Assembly: GCF_017589495.1 (NCBI RefSeq)
Contig: NC_063204.1
Span: 30,915,585 to 30,979,584, forward strand
Reading direction: 5' to 3'
Source of the DNA: Alosa alosa
Taxonomy: Eukaryota; Chordata; Actinopteri; Clupeiformes; Clupeidae
Length of the DNA stretch: 64,000 nt
The notes under the pieces: model-generated
What the model was told of the DNA's origin: nothing
Databases searched by the model: none
What the model saw: only the letters and a program-made list of their open reading frames with translations
Program-made: the position numbers and the translations under genes
Shown: positions 1 to 11,340 of the stretch, in pieces
Position numbering within the stretch: position 1 is the stretch's first letter
Layout of the letters: every line of letters starts with the position of its first letter

Positions 1-1289
1 TTCGATTCATCAACCCACTATGTCTTTTGTCATTCTGATTTATTCATTGTGTGTCCCTGTGTTTCATCGAGAGGAATCTCACGTCTGTGTGTGAGATGTG
101 AAAACATGAAGCATTGGGGCTGCCATGGCATCCATGTGGCTTGCGTGGCGTCAGTGCCTTGGTTGTAAAGCGTGTCGTTTCTGCGGCGCTCATATATCAC
201 ACGGTGTCACGCTCATGTGACGGGAGAGCGCAGCAACGCAGACTGGCACGTGAAAGACGCTGATGGCAGCTGTGTCGGTGGACCCACGAGACTTGGTGAC
301 AGTAATGCCGTCACCGTCTCAGTCACTCAACCACACACACATGCTGTACAAACTCACACAAACACCGACAGCATGCCAGCATCATTTATATGGTGGTGAT
401 ACAGAGCAAGACCTCCTTACATATCTAAACTAATTCCTTTCCATGTCTTTTTACATACTAGTTTCAGGTAGAGCAATACATCCAGGAATATCCAAAGGGC
501 ATTCCCAACACACTTGAGGTGATTTTATTAGGGTTTTATATAATGCTTGCAGAATTGCAGAAGCATATAGACCTATGGTGGTTCTGTAGGGGTCTAGGTA
601 GGGGGTTCTGTGTATGGGGGTCACAGATTCAAGGTGAGGGCTCGTAGGAGAGGACTTGTACTGAGGCAGTACTGCCCCTTACCCAAAACAGAATCTAAGC
701 TAAAACAAAAAACAGATTATGGTTGATATTAGTTTGATGTTTAACTTTTCTGTAAATATTTCAATGTCTTTTAGCATGTATTACTGTTGACATGGATGGA
801 CAGTTCTTACAGACCCTGCTGTATTTGTATTTGTGAATCTGAAGGATGAGAATCAAGAATTGAGTCAAATGCTTTTCTGAGTCTCAGGGATGTCTCAAGG
901 ATTAATGTATCTACTTAAATGTTTGCTCCTTTGTCTCGTGGGCATGTATTGACTAATGGATCATGTCCCCCAAAGGCTAGTCAGGTTTTAGGTAAAACAC
1001 ATACCAATACTTTTGCTGGTCTATGATAGTACTTTGCCAAACTACAATCAAGTGCAAATAATGTGGAATTCTGAATATACATGACTAGACAAATGGGACT
1101 CACAAGACAGCCTAAAACCCCCATCAAGAGAGAAAATGTCATCTCAGAAACAAAAAGGCATAAATGACAGGAATGGTGTAATCAAAAGCAATCCCCTTAT
1201 ACTGCTGACAGAAGTGCAAAAGAAGAAGTCACAAAAGACTGAAGAACTCCTTGGAAATGCTGGCACTTAATTTAAACAGATGTTTTACC
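1..1289. other. Unique non-coding stretch
   Basis: No open frame of convincing composition and no RNA gene are visible. A short CA-rich patch lies at about 330-365. The rest is AT-leaning single-copy-like sequence with no motif cluster I can support. Confidence 0.5.
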
Positions 1290-1910
1290 AGGTTCCAAAT
1301 CACAATGGATAACAATCTCCGGATAATGCAACATCGCTAACTTCAGAGGCGGCCAGCGAACAGCTTCATCTGCGGAAACAAGATGGCAGAGGACATAAAC
1401 GCAGCCGTGTTCATTACCCTCCATTGTAAAAAGGCATTGGCTTTATATGTGTCTGTGTCTTTTTCTCTGAGGCTACTGGGGAAACGTCTACGGCCCTAAA
1501 AAACGTGGGTCTAGCCAACTGTGCTGCATCATATCGTCCCCCCCACACCCATCCCTCCCCTCACCCCATATGTGACGTGCAGCATATGCGATGCTGGCTC
1601 GACTTCTGTAAAAGTTCCATTAAAAATGCACAACTAAGGCTCCAACAGCTTGAATATTACCTCTGTGAAAATTATTTATGCTTTGAAGAAATGCTGATGA
1701 CCATCCTGTGCGCAGTAAATACAAGCGTCTCTGTTTCTGCTCTCATCACTTGGTTTACCACGGCTCAGGTGATGGTGGGCTGGCTTTGCTTTTATATGTG
1801 TCGCTTTTTAATCTTTATGCACACACCCACAGCAACCTTTGTCTGCCATCAGCAGGCATTTAACAGTGGTGTGCCAACGTGTTTTCTCAGTGCTGTGTGG
1901 TATTGTTAGC
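1290..1910. promoter_or_regulatory. Candidate conserved non-coding island
   Basis: This is complex, repeat-free sequence. It has SOX-like words (ACAATGG near 1302, CCATTGT near 1421), a CATATG/GCATATG pair near 1567-1587 and several AT-rich homeodomain-type words. A 134-codon open frame (1505-1909) crosses it, but the predicted peptide has no recognisable domain and the start lies in C-rich sequence, so I do not call it a gene. The enhancer-like reading is inference from composition and word content. Conservation was not tested. Confidence 0.33.
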
Positions 1911-1975
1911 AAAATGTAACATACATGCTTTTAGGAGTATTATGAACAGATGTTGCTAGTGCAGTTTGTCATATG

Positions 1976-2007
1976 TGTAGTAGTAGTAGTAGTGGTAGTA
2001 CTAGTAT
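1976..2007. repeat. (TAG)n microsatellite
   Basis: Five to six TAG units are followed by a degraded TGGTAGTACTAGTA tail. It is short and probably polymorphic. Confidence 0.8.
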
Positions 2008-2318
2008 ATTTAATAATATTATTAAAAAGTACTCATCTTATGAGTAGTCTTAGCCTAGTGGATTGGATGAACCTGAAGAAGACAGTGCCATTTAAACATA
2101 TGTGCGCTTTCCTGGACTAATAACTCACCAGAGCTTTTGCTACCCTACATCTATGTCCCCGCTTTCCATTAGTTTGTGTGCTTAGATAGGCTAGCAAAAG
2201 CAGCATTTCACCTCCAACAACAACCCAGTTAAGCATTTGGAGAATGAGTGGAGTTAACCTTTACAGAAAGCGATTAGAATTGAGAAACTGCATCTGTTTT
2301 TCTTCACCCACACACTCC

Positions 2319-2339
2319 TCTCTCTCTCTCTCTCTCTCT
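2319..2339. repeat. (CT)n microsatellite
   Basis: About ten CT units, preceded by CACACA. It creates the apparent Arg-Glu tract of a reverse-strand frame that is not a gene. Confidence 0.85.
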
Positions 2340-2647
2340 GCTTTTTTGTGCCTAGGAGAAGATGTCCTAGGGTTTTTATGTAACGTTCTTTGAGATTTAT
2401 GGCTATTTGGAAAAACTCTAAGGAATAAATAGCTCACAACACAAGACACAACTTTGGGGCGGATACATCATTTTTTAAGGCATCTGGACAATGTGACATG
2501 TCTAGTTTTATGTTTTTACAACAAAAATATATACATTGCTGTATCACATTCATTTAATATGTTTAATAACCTGAATGAGCACATAAGAAAACATCAAGTC
2601 CACAACATTGTCAGTTACAAACTTGTATATTGTATGCATAGGTGATA

Positions 2648-2786
2648 GGTGACATTGATGGTGTTCCACATATGGACGATGAGGCGTCTCAGCCAGGACA
2701 TAGGATGGACAAGGAGGAAGAGGAGGAACATGGAGCCAGCTCCTCACAACAGCTCAGAGAGAGGAAGAGGAAGAAGCCCTTTTTCC
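2648..2786 (+). other. Weak candidate exon
   Basis: The segment begins after GCATAGGTGATAG (AG acceptor, weak pyrimidine tract) and ends at TTTTTCC followed by GTGAGT, a good donor match. One frame is open throughout and encodes a charged peptide. It has an acidic run (DKEEEEEHG) followed by a basic run (RERKRKKPF), like a linker or nuclear-localisation region. I do not recognise the protein and see no domain. The acidic tract may simply reflect the GGA/GAA-rich DNA. It could equally be a chance open stretch; no neighbouring exon was found. Confidence 0.2.
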
Positions 2787-3020
2787 GTGAGTTGAACTCT
2801 ACCGGTTGTATTTTAAGAACATTGTTGGATTACTGTAATGTATTAACACCCCTTTGCACTAATCTGATGTTAATCCGAAGTTTGAATGGATTGTTACTTG
2901 GATTACACACTCTGATACTGTAAGTGTAGCATCAGTATACAGAACCCTCTTTAAATCAAATCACACTTCAACACTACAACTAAATGGTGTATGTATGATG
3001 CCAGGGCTCACATGGAAAGA

Positions 3021-3090
3021 GGCTGTTGTCTCATTGTGACTACCCTGGGTAAATAAAGGATAAATGAAAAATAAAATAATAAATGTATTA
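3021..3090 (+). mobile_element. Probable retroelement 3' tail
   Basis: GTTGTCTCATTGTGACTACC is followed by CTGGGTAAATAAAGGATAAA and then AAAATAAAATAATAAAT. This resembles the abundant fish tails that read 'CCTGGTTAAATAAAGG' plus a short A/T-rich repeat. That resemblance is from memory, not a database match. Only the tail is recognisable and no reverse transcriptase is present. Orientation is set by the A-rich end. Confidence 0.45.
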
Positions 3091-3959
3091 AAACTTGACT
3101 GAACAGTCTTCGTTCATTCCCTCCTCCAGGTTCTCACCGAGTTGAGCCTGTGGGCGGAAGCATGTGCGACTCCACACTGCAAGACCTCCCTCACTGATGC
3201 TCTATTGGGTTCTCTGTGTACAGTACAGTACCTTGCTGCTGCCAGGGCCTCCTGACACCCAGGTCAACTTACTGTAGGTGTTGTGTATTTAACACTCACT
3301 AATTGTTCAATCCGGTCTCAGTTTAGTAGGGTATTCCTCAGAAAGGGCCTCGCTACATTTCTGAAGTCATCAACATTTTCAACACAGTAAAGTTGTACAA
3401 ACAGCACTTCATAATGAGAAATGTAAAATGATATCCTGGAAGTGTATCACCTGTTTTCAAACATGTTTTTTGCTGCTGACTAAACTCATTGTTGTATGAT
3501 ATGTCTGAGTACAAACTGTAAAAGCCTTTATATCTCAGTTGTTACACCACTGTAAACCTATAATGCTGAATGCATACTTTATTAAAGGTACTTAGGCTGC
3601 CTTCCTTTCTCATATTCTGATATTATACCAGCAGTAAACAGCACCTTGCACTCTTGCATACTTAAAGACTGCACACTTTGCATACTGCATCTCATTGACC
3701 CGCTGATGACATGCTAAATAGTGAGTCTGGATTCACACGTACAGAAATGTCAGACATGATTGGACACACATATAGTACAGTACTTCCATGCTATCCAGGC
3801 TCCATAAATACAGCCTAGCCTGCCATTCATGGCCCAATAAACAATGTAAAGTAATGATTCTGTGGCAAAATGAATGAAGACCATTAGGTCTTCCCTGCTG
3901 CCCCAACCCTGTGAAAAATGAAGATTTTAAAAGTCACTAATCAGACCCCAGTGATAAAA
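3091..3959. other. Unique non-coding stretch
   Basis: Single-copy-like sequence with no coding frame, no microsatellite and no clear motif cluster. Confidence 0.45.
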
Positions 3960-4389
3960 TATCAATATCAGGTCCACATTAAAGGGGGATAATATTCAAG
4001 CGGCCTTGATTTGTATTGAATATGTGTCTTCTAGCTGGTGCTTGACGTAATGAACTGGCCCACAAATCACTTGTTAATGGGGACCTGCTTATACATATTG
4101 CTTAATTAAAGGTTGTGGGCTTATTAACATGTGTCTGTGACACTGGGCTAGGCACCGGAATGTGTTCGCACTGGGGCCGTGGCTGTAAAGGTTTTATAGA
4201 TAACCTATCATATTAAACCCCATTGCTTAATATTGGATCTTAATAACCTGTCATTTTCATTGATGATGATTCCCCTTTATGGGGCGGCCATTACGGCTCG
4301 GGAAAAAGTTCTGAGGAGCCGCTGTGTCTTTTGGGACGCCACCCGGAGTGCTCATTACTGATGTGCGTCGGGCCACTGAAGCCGCACCC

Positions 4390-4390
<1 letters not shown>
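3960..4390. promoter_or_regulatory. Candidate conserved non-coding island
   Basis: The island carries ATTGCTTAATTAA at 4097-4109 and a second ATTGCTTAAT at 4222-4231, with further TTAATAACC and TTGTTAATGG words. The compact palindrome CCCCTTTATGGGG is at 4271-4283. The repeated homeodomain-type word and the absence of simple repeats suggest a cis-regulatory element. This is inference, without conservation data. Confidence 0.38.

Positions 4391-4391
<1 letters not shown>

Positions 4392-4420
<29 letters not shown>
4392..4420. repeat. (CA)n microsatellite
   Basis: About fourteen CA units, followed by TCACACACCC. A second short (CA)7 lies at 4537-4551. Confidence 0.9.
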
Positions 4421-4426
<6 letters not shown>

Positions 4427-4559
4427 ACCCACATCACCCCCACCCCTCTCTGTGCAATGTATAAAGCATCATAGACATGGCTGCAGGGGCTCTGCAGAGA
4501 GAACAGACACGCAAGCTTTACCTTCATGTCAGATCTACACACACACACACCCACACCTT

Positions 4560-5338
4560 CTCTACCCAGGGCTCCTGAGTCCAACTCTTCGTACGGGTTG
4601 TCTGTAGCTAAATCGCGTTTGCTCAGAATCGTGGCTCATGGTTTATTAATGGTATATGTGGCACACAAGCCATAGGCCAACTGTGCACATATTGGGCCAT
4701 TGTGTTTGCACAATACGTTTCACAAAGCTAACTGGGAAAAGCTTGTTAAAGCTGCATTATATTGGTCTTGATCATTATGTATTCTATGGCAGAAATATCT
4801 AATGGACTTCATGTACTCTGCACAGTGCACACAAATTGCATATTCTGACTGATGGGAAGCTCCATCTTTCGAGTCTTTGTCCAAAGCTTCTGTATTCTCA
4901 AATTTAGCGAGCCAAATTTGTACGGAATTTGAATGCCTTTGGTCCTTCTCACCTTCCCATTGACTGTTCTGTGGACTTTAATGTGAAGATGACTTAAAAG
5001 TGAAGTTTTCCGTCTCTTGTGTCCTCCCTGCATCAACAAACTAGTTAGCCTTGCATACTTTTCCGACCAGAGCACAAAAAAAGGTATTCCAACGGTTCAA
5101 ATATTTGATTGCTAATGACAAACACCGTTCCAACACAATTTAAATTTCAAATCGATCCCTGGGAGCAGTTATTTCTAAAAACGACGCCTCTGGGTCCCTC
5201 TGTGCACATTTGCTGATTTAAGTTAAAAGAAAACCCTTTTTGCCGAGCTATCATATGGGAGCTGCAACTTTTTGAAGTAGGCTCCTGCATCTGCATAGTC
5301 CAAAACCTGAGGATGTTGCTAGTTAGAGGGTAAAAAGA
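4560..5338. other. Unique non-coding stretch
   Basis: No repeats and no convincing open frame. The 88-codon reverse frame at 4809-5075 has no recognisable domain and is left out. Confidence 0.45.
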
Positions 5339-5361
5339 GTGTGTGTGTGTGTGTGTGTGTG
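5339..5361. repeat. (GT)n microsatellite
   Basis: Eleven GT units, uninterrupted. Confidence 0.9.
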
Positions 5362-6598
5362 GCGAGCGGGTGAGAAAAATACATAAAAAGAAATAACACT
5401 TTGTCTAATACTATATTTATGTAGCCCTCAGCTTGTGGTATTCACATAAAGCCTTCCTGTGTTCTGAACTTCAGTGATCGTTACCAAGCACAGTGAGATG
5501 GTGGTGGGGGTTGGTGTTGGATGGGGCACTGCAGGCTGCGTTGCTGGGCTTCTTTTCCGTTCATTTGAATTAAATGAAATAAAAGTGATCCATGCAAAGC
5601 AAATTCAGACACTCTACCGCCAAGGTGTTTGCCCAGCCCCTCCTGTGATGGCTAGTTGCTGAAGTAAACAAAAAAAATACTAAACCTTTTGAAGAACTTG
5701 CATGCATTATAATGCATGATCATTTGTTGTTTTTAAATTGATATTTTCCACAAACTTCATCTGTGACATTCATTTTCCCAGTCCCCAATGATTTGTAGGT
5801 ATATTTAATAAATCTTGCAATGTATAAATTTCATGCAAGGAGTCTAAACCTTAACACAGTAATAATGCCGTGTTATTGAGGTTGTTTTTGTATAGCATTA
5901 ATGAATCAGAACATCCTTCAGCTATCTTGGTGGAGGGCAAATTCAATTTCATCTAATATTCACCATGTAAACTAGTTTATACCATTAGATACACCTTTGC
6001 TTATTGAACTGCAGCAGCACTTAGAAATCAAAACAAACACAAAATATTCTCTCAAGTTCACTAATTTCTTAAAGATCTCCTTTTCTCCCTCGCTGCGTCT
6101 CTTTTTTGAAGTTATGAAGAGATGAAAGTTTTTTTTTTGAGGACGTTCTCCACCAAAGGGAAGAACAAACCACAATTTTCTTCCTCCTCAACATTAAAAA
6201 AAGTGCCCAAAGAGAAAAAGAACTGGAGGCTTCATTGGCTTCTTTGTGGAGACACATACCTCAGCATATAACCCTTAATTATGGAGCTGTCAGTCAAACA
6301 GCAAGTTAGTTCATTCAACTGCAGAACATTCAAACAGGAGGAATAATCGCAAAACACCCATCTGGCACAATGAAGGCTTTCTACACGAGGGTGTTCCCAC
6401 CATCCCTAATCCTTTACTGCTGGAGAATGTAGGAACTGAGTAGTGTGGCCCTTTCGTACTGGCCCTTGGTGCCCGATGGGGTCTACTTAGTTGAACCCCC
6501 GTGTCCGTGTATGTGATACTTTGATACACAGGATGGGGGGTGTCAACTCCCACCCCCACCCAACATGTAAGCATCTGGATGGATCACGTGCGGTTTTC
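5362..6598. other. Unique non-coding stretch
   Basis: Mixed AT-rich sequence containing T9 at 6130-6138. Short open frames on both strands lack any recognisable domain. No RNA gene was seen. Confidence 0.45.
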
Positions 6599-6627
6599 TT
6601 GTTTATTTGTTTATTTATTTATTTTTC
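6599..6627. repeat. (TTTA)n microsatellite
   Basis: TTGTTTATTTGTTTATTTAT continues as a TTTA repeat of about six units. Confidence 0.85.
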
Positions 6628-6724
6628 CTGGAGTGGCAGAGGCAGATGTCCTGCTCACAGGAAAATAATTTGTGAGAGTAGAGTGTGGTGGAGGGGTTTG
6701 TGAGGAGGGGTGGGAAGGGAGGGG

Positions 6725-6842
6725 GGTTATGAATATGCAAATCATGTCACAACGTGGAATCTTGTAATGACTGGGAAATATTCTCGCCATATTTCATTAT
6801 GCAGAGGTCATTGCTTAATGCAGGCAGCTGGGACCATGTTTT
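6725..6842. promoter_or_regulatory. Candidate regulatory element with POU octamer
   Basis: The island contains ATGCAAAT (POU octamer, 6735-6742) and ATTGCTTAAT (6810-6819). The latter is the word also found at 4097, 4222 and 7547. Complex sequence bounded by G-rich and CT-rich tracts. The enhancer role is inferred. Confidence 0.37.
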
Positions 6843-6859
6843 CCTCCTCTCTCTTTCTC

Positions 6860-6892
<33 letters not shown>

Positions 6893-7094
6893 GTTTCTTT
6901 CTTTCTCACTCTCTCTTTCTCTTTCTTGCTCTCTATCACTCCTGCTCTTCATGTGCTTTCTCTTTCTCTCACACACTCTTGTTCACACTCTCATCCCTTT
7001 TCTTTTTTCACCACTCATTCTGTCTCCTCTCTTTCATTGCCATTCATTGCCTCTCTCTTTCTCATTCCCTCTCTTTCTCTCTCTCTCTCTCTCA
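6843..7094. repeat. CT-rich polypyrimidine tract
   Basis: About 250 bases of (CT)n and CTTT with interruptions. It generates Ser/Leu/Phe-rich open frames in all three forward frames, as expected of a repeat rather than a gene. Confidence 0.9.
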
Positions 7095-7185
7095 CTAGTC
7101 TCTCCCTGTCATCTCAGCACAACTTTAACAGAACTGCAGCATGGCACAAAATAGCAAGGGTAAGACTTAGCTCCCCAGCACAATC

Positions 7186-7242
7186 ATGATCACACACACA
7201 GATGTAGACACACACACACAGACACACAGACACACACACACA
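7186..7242. repeat. CA-rich microsatellite, imperfect
   Basis: Runs of CACACA are interrupted by GATGTAGA and GACACACAGA. Confidence 0.85.
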
Positions 7243-7369
7243 AAAGACATGTGAGACCTCAGTCTCAAAAATATCTTAATAAACACTGATACACACCCCA
7301 CATACAGGCTTTTTGCGGATCATTCCTTCTGCTGTTTTTTTTTGGTCATAGCAGCTCCTTAGATCAACC

Positions 7370-7660
7370 ATCTCTCTCCATTATGGCTGTTTGTATTGGG
7401 GCTCCGGCGTGTATCTCATTGGTTGATGGCTGGCAGCCACCCGACTTTGTGTCATGTTAATCATTAGGTAAAGCCATCTCCTCCTCAAATAATCCTGCGT
7501 TTGAATGCTAAAAATGTAATGAACTTCACGGTTCATTGTATCTGACATTGCTTAATTAATGGGTGCATTTAAAGTACATAGGGCCTGGTAATTGATTTAT
7601 ATGCATGAATTCCACATACAGCTGTTGGTTCCTGTAGGAAAGTCATCACTCAAAATGTGC
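7370..7660. promoter_or_regulatory. Candidate conserved non-coding island
   Basis: It contains ATTGCTTAATTAA at 7547-7559, identical over 13 bases to 4097-4109, plus CATTGGTTGATGGC, TTAATCATTAGG and AATTGATTTATATGCAT. These words resemble homeodomain and PBX/HOX-type sites. It is free of simple repeats. Regulatory function is inferred. Confidence 0.4.
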
Positions 7661-8350
7661 ACATTTTACTGATATGCTAGGTGCTCAGAGACTTTGTAAC
7701 CTCTAGTTTTGCGTTGGGTGAAAAAAAACGGGCTTGTTTAAGGGTTTTTATAATCTCCTTTGTGCTTTGCTCTCCTAGCGTGAGAATGATTAACCTCGAC
7801 TTGCAGGGTTTGTCTTCCTCATTCTTCATGGCTGCTATTCCTCTCCAGAAGCAAACTACATACACCCATCTGTATTGTCTATCATATTTGATACAGACGC
7901 CATGATCTCGAATATTTATCGCTAGCCGTTTTGTTTTTTTTCTACTTGGGTGAGCTGCATGACCTTAAATAATTCAAAAGCACAATCAGGTAATGTCATA
8001 TGCAGTATGTAAGGCTGAAAATATTGCCCTGACGTGGTTCTCCCTCTCTGCCAAGACTGCTTGGGTGCTCTCATCCCCTGTGCCTGGAAATTGAAAGTGA
8101 AAGAACACAAACCTAGCAGCAGCAGTGGCAGCAGCAGCCTAGAAATGAGGCTTCCAAGAAGACAAAGAGGTTCAGCGTTTCAGGCAAGCTAATGTTAAAC
8201 AATGCCCCCTTCACCGCACACCACTTTCGCATTGATTCGGAGACTTCATTCATCTTGCAACAACATCTGTGTCTAAAAAAGGCTGTGCATTGCCTTTGCA
8301 CCACCTATTTAAAGCTTTGTTTCGATCATGCAATGCTATAATTATCGAAG
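7661..8350. other. Unique non-coding stretch
   Basis: Holds a short imperfect CAG repeat at about 8116-8138. No coding signal was seen. Confidence 0.45.
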
Positions 8351-8351
8351 G

Positions 8352-8400
8352 AATGTGTGTGTGTGTATATGTGTGTTTATGTGTGTGTGTTTTTTTTTTC
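8352..8400. repeat. (TG)n with poly-T
   Basis: Imperfect TG repeat interrupted by TATA and TTTA, ending in a run of T. Confidence 0.85.
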
Positions 8401-8605
8401 CTGGTGAGATTTTGGGGTCGGTGGCCCCAAACCATTATTTTGAATTTCGACAGAGTCTCAGTAGGTCCCAGATCAATGTTTCACCTGGGGAATGGGTTGA
8501 GCATATTTCTATCACTAGCCTATTGATTTTTCTATGTGCAAACCCCTTATGTGCAAGAGGTGTTTTCATGTGGACGCCGCAAAAGGAAAGCTGCCTGCAG
8601 CACAT

Positions 8606-8625
8606 GCATGTACACACTCTGCAAC

Positions 8626-8663
<38 letters not shown>

Positions 8664-8690
8664 GCACACACACACACACACACACACACT
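8606..8690. repeat. (CA)n microsatellite
   Basis: Two CA arrays are separated by TATGCA at about 8661, forming one compound locus of some 65 bases of CA. It produces the false Thr-His frames running up to 241 codons here. Confidence 0.95.
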
Positions 8691-8807
8691 CATTTATTTA
8701 TGCTTGTAGACACCCATAGGCACAGACCTACAAAACATGCACACATCGGCATATTTAGTTATTTTAGATCTCTCACATACATAATTACAAGACACATACA
8801 CAAACAT

Positions 8808-8941
8808 ACAGAGAGAGAGAGAAAGAAAAAGAGAGAAAGAGAAGGAGAGAGACACACACCCCTTTTTCCTACCAAACACAGTTTCCTTCTTCAGTCTTTT
8901 ACACATGCACACACACTCTACCTTCTCTTATACACACACAG

Positions 8942-8987
<46 letters not shown>

Positions 8988-8990
8988 TGC
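8808..8990. repeat. (GA)n, then (CT)n(CA)n compound repeats
   Basis: A GA-rich tract (8810-8852) and a (CT)n-(CA)n junction (8945-8988) face each other across about 90 bases. They could pair as opposite strands in a long hairpin. Confidence 0.9.
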
Positions 8991-9109
8991 ACAGTCTCCA
9001 TGTGTGCAGTTCCCTGCCATAGTGCCTCTGGCCCTGGGTATGGCCCATGTTGAGTGAACCATGTGGACCAAAGGGTCCAGAAGTATCCCTCTCTTTATTC
9101 TACACACTA

Positions 9110-9300
9110 ATCAATACGGACTGAGGTGATCTGGGCGCGTCTCTCGTCCGCCATGCATCAGCAGCGCCGCGGCCCCATCGCGCTGCACAGCCGCTCACAC
9201 GTGATTGCTTTGTTCTGTGTCACTTTGATTCAGGGCCGAGTCGGCTTTATCGCCGTCTATAACCAGCAGAGACAGAAGGCCTTGATATGGATTTAAATAA
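9110..9300. promoter_or_regulatory. Candidate regulatory island, GC-rich core
   Basis: A GC-rich core with several CpGs (GCGCCGCGGCCCC near 9164) is followed by the E-box CACGTG at 9198-9203 and the SOX-like CTTTGTT at 9208-9214. The change to AT-rich sequence after 9285 is abrupt. It could be an enhancer or a small CpG-rich promoter; no transcript evidence is visible. Confidence 0.35.
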
Positions 9301-9337
9301 TGTATTAGTTGTGGTGCAACGAATCCAACAAAACCTC

Positions 9338-9339
<2 letters not shown>

Positions 9340-9379
<40 letters not shown>
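9340..9379. repeat. (CA)n microsatellite
   Basis: About twenty uninterrupted CA units. Confidence 0.95.
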
Positions 9380-9380
<1 letters not shown>

Positions 9381-9439
9381 ATGAGACATACACATTCACA
9401 TTTTCTCACATATACACACTCACACACAATAAACTGACT

Positions 9440-9980
9440 AGTAATAAGACATCACGTTATTTCCCCTGCACGTGTGGTATGCGTCTAACGGTGGTATGCA
9501 AATAACATGATTGAATGCAAATACTGTCACGTCAGGTTATTACTTGTAACTTTTTGTTGTGGGGAGGTTGACTCAAGCAATGTGTCTGCTATATAGATTG
9601 AACTGCTATTTTGGATATGACTGTTGTTACAAGAAAAGGGGGAAATACTGCCACTGTTATGTTTAATGTAATGTCACCAACAAAGGTTTTGAAGTTTAAT
9701 CGTAGTGTACGAACTAGTGTGGTGACAGGTTAGGACGGAGAGAGAGAGAGAGAGAAATACAATAGGAAGAAAAAAAACACATTACATGAAATACGTCAGA
9801 GGCCAATAATAATTCTCTCTGTGGGAGCCGTGCTACATCAGGGTAGCAAATCAATACTGCATTACTTAGAGTACAGAGTATATACAAGCCTCATCCAATT
9901 GATTATTTCTGATGCTAAAATGGCAGTTTCATTTGCTCTCCAACAAAAGGCGTGAACAATAACTGCTGTTCAATTAGCTG
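9440..9980. promoter_or_regulatory. Candidate island with two octamers
   Basis: Two ATGCAAAT octamers (9496-9503 and 9515-9522) lie 19 bases apart. A (GA)n of nine units is at about 9739-9756. AT-rich words such as CAATTGATTATTTC and TTCAATTAGC follow. No coding frame was seen. Regulatory function is inferred. Confidence 0.35.
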
Positions 9981-10059
9981 ACCAGAGTGGTTAGGGTAGT
10001 ATGAGGGTAGGTGGGTGTGGGGGCGGAAGAGGAGGGGGGGTTGAAGATAGATGACTATT

Positions 10060-10290
10060 TATTTGGCAAAAGTAATGCATTGTTTTAAAGAGACATGAGG
10101 AATGGAATGTCACTGTTGTGTTCTGGTTTAAAAGATGGCTTGTTTCATTGGACATTGAAATTTCATGAATATATTTCCAAAGGCCTGGAAAAACGGAATT
10201 CATCATTAAGTTTTCACAACCCCATAATGTCACCATGGGGATTAGTCAATTCTCTAATATATTGTGCATGTCATGGTCACTTATGATGCA
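10060..10290. promoter_or_regulatory. Candidate conserved non-coding island
   Basis: Complex AT-balanced sequence with TTTCATGAATATATTTCC, CAAAGGCCTGG and CCCCATAATGTCACC. Several short frames cross it on both strands but none has domain content. Confidence 0.3.
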
Positions 10291-10329
10291 TACCTTTTAT
10301 GGAGAGCTGGGAGAGGAGGGATGGGGACT

Positions 10330-10440
10330 TGTCCTCCGTTTCAATTTCTTCTTTTCCTTTGTTTTCTTTTTCATCTTCTTATTTCTCTTCTTTTTTTCTT
10401 TCTGTTCATCTTCTTCCTCTTGTCTTCTTTGGAGTCCACA
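10330..10440. repeat. CTT-rich polypyrimidine tract
   Basis: A run of TTC/CTT with almost no purines. It is low-complexity and not coding. Confidence 0.75.
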
Positions 10441-11300
10441 GTGAGTAGGACAGGCATCAAAGTCACTCAGTCGCAGTTGAGGACATATTTCCTTAATGAC
10501 CGCAACCTTTTAAGGGCTTCTTGCATGATTAAAAAGTCATTTTCTTAACTGTCCTCCCAGGATTTGCATTTCTTTCTCTTTTTCCCTGCCTCTCTAAAGA
10601 AAGCATTAAATTGCTCCAATCAAGCATAAATGTCTGCCGCTCGTGGTGTCATTTGTGCGTCTGTTCACATGGTGGGTGGGTTATTTGTCATTGCTTTTCC
10701 TGTAGCGTTTATCCAACTGATCAACATTTAATATTCCAAATTGCCTGTTACTCATAGTGGATTAGGCAGATGGGCTGTCTTCAAAGAAATAATAACAATT
10801 AAGAAGTTTGAAGTAAATACTTACTATGGGGGGTAGTGTATCGCAAAGACACTCACTCTCTTTGGAGCTTGAAATTACTGTGAACAGTGTGAAATGTTAA
10901 TAGTTAAAAAATAGTTAAAATAACATCTTGAAATGCAATACAGAGAGTCATCAACTGTTATATATGGTCATATATTTCACAGCATCTAAAATAACCCACA
11001 AAAGCTACATTATGCCAAGTAAACAGTGTCAAGCATCAGAATCACAGTCTACTCTTTTTTTCCAGGACTAAAATAACCCCCAACAGTATGACCAACCCTG
11101 GAAAATTCTATACCTCTTCCCGACACCTCTTCTCCCTCTATTATATTTTCACGCCAAATGACCTTTGGTGCTTCGCAGCCAGGAGTGGCAGAGGCCCGGC
11201 TTCTGATATAATCAATATTCCATTATGATAGTGTGTTGAGTGTGGGGAGGTTTACAACTCTACCGTAATAGTCTTGCTATATCATCCTGTGGCAGTCAAC
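10441..11300. other. Non-coding stretch with one octamer
   Basis: ATTTGCAT occurs at 10562-10569 within a mildly pyrimidine-rich segment. The remainder is unique and AT-rich, with no gene signal. Confidence 0.4.
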
Positions 11301-11306
11301 ACACAC

Positions 11307-11340
11307 TGTGTGTGTGCGTGTGTGTGTGTGTGTGTGTGTT
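11307..11340. repeat. (GT)n microsatellite
   Basis: (GT)n with one GCG interruption. Confidence 0.9.

Noticed and set aside
1505..1909. 134-codon frame
   Set aside because: Not a repeat artefact, but no domain, no splice context, and the DNA looks like a regulatory island. Kept only as an island note.
6710..7189. 159-codon Ser/Leu-rich frame resembling a membrane protein
   Set aside because: Hydrophobicity comes from the CT-rich tract at 6843-7094; all three frames are open there.
8328..9053. 241-codon forward open frame, the longest seen
   Set aside because: It reads through CA, GA and CT microsatellites (His-Thr and Arg-Glu-Lys runs) and has no domain.
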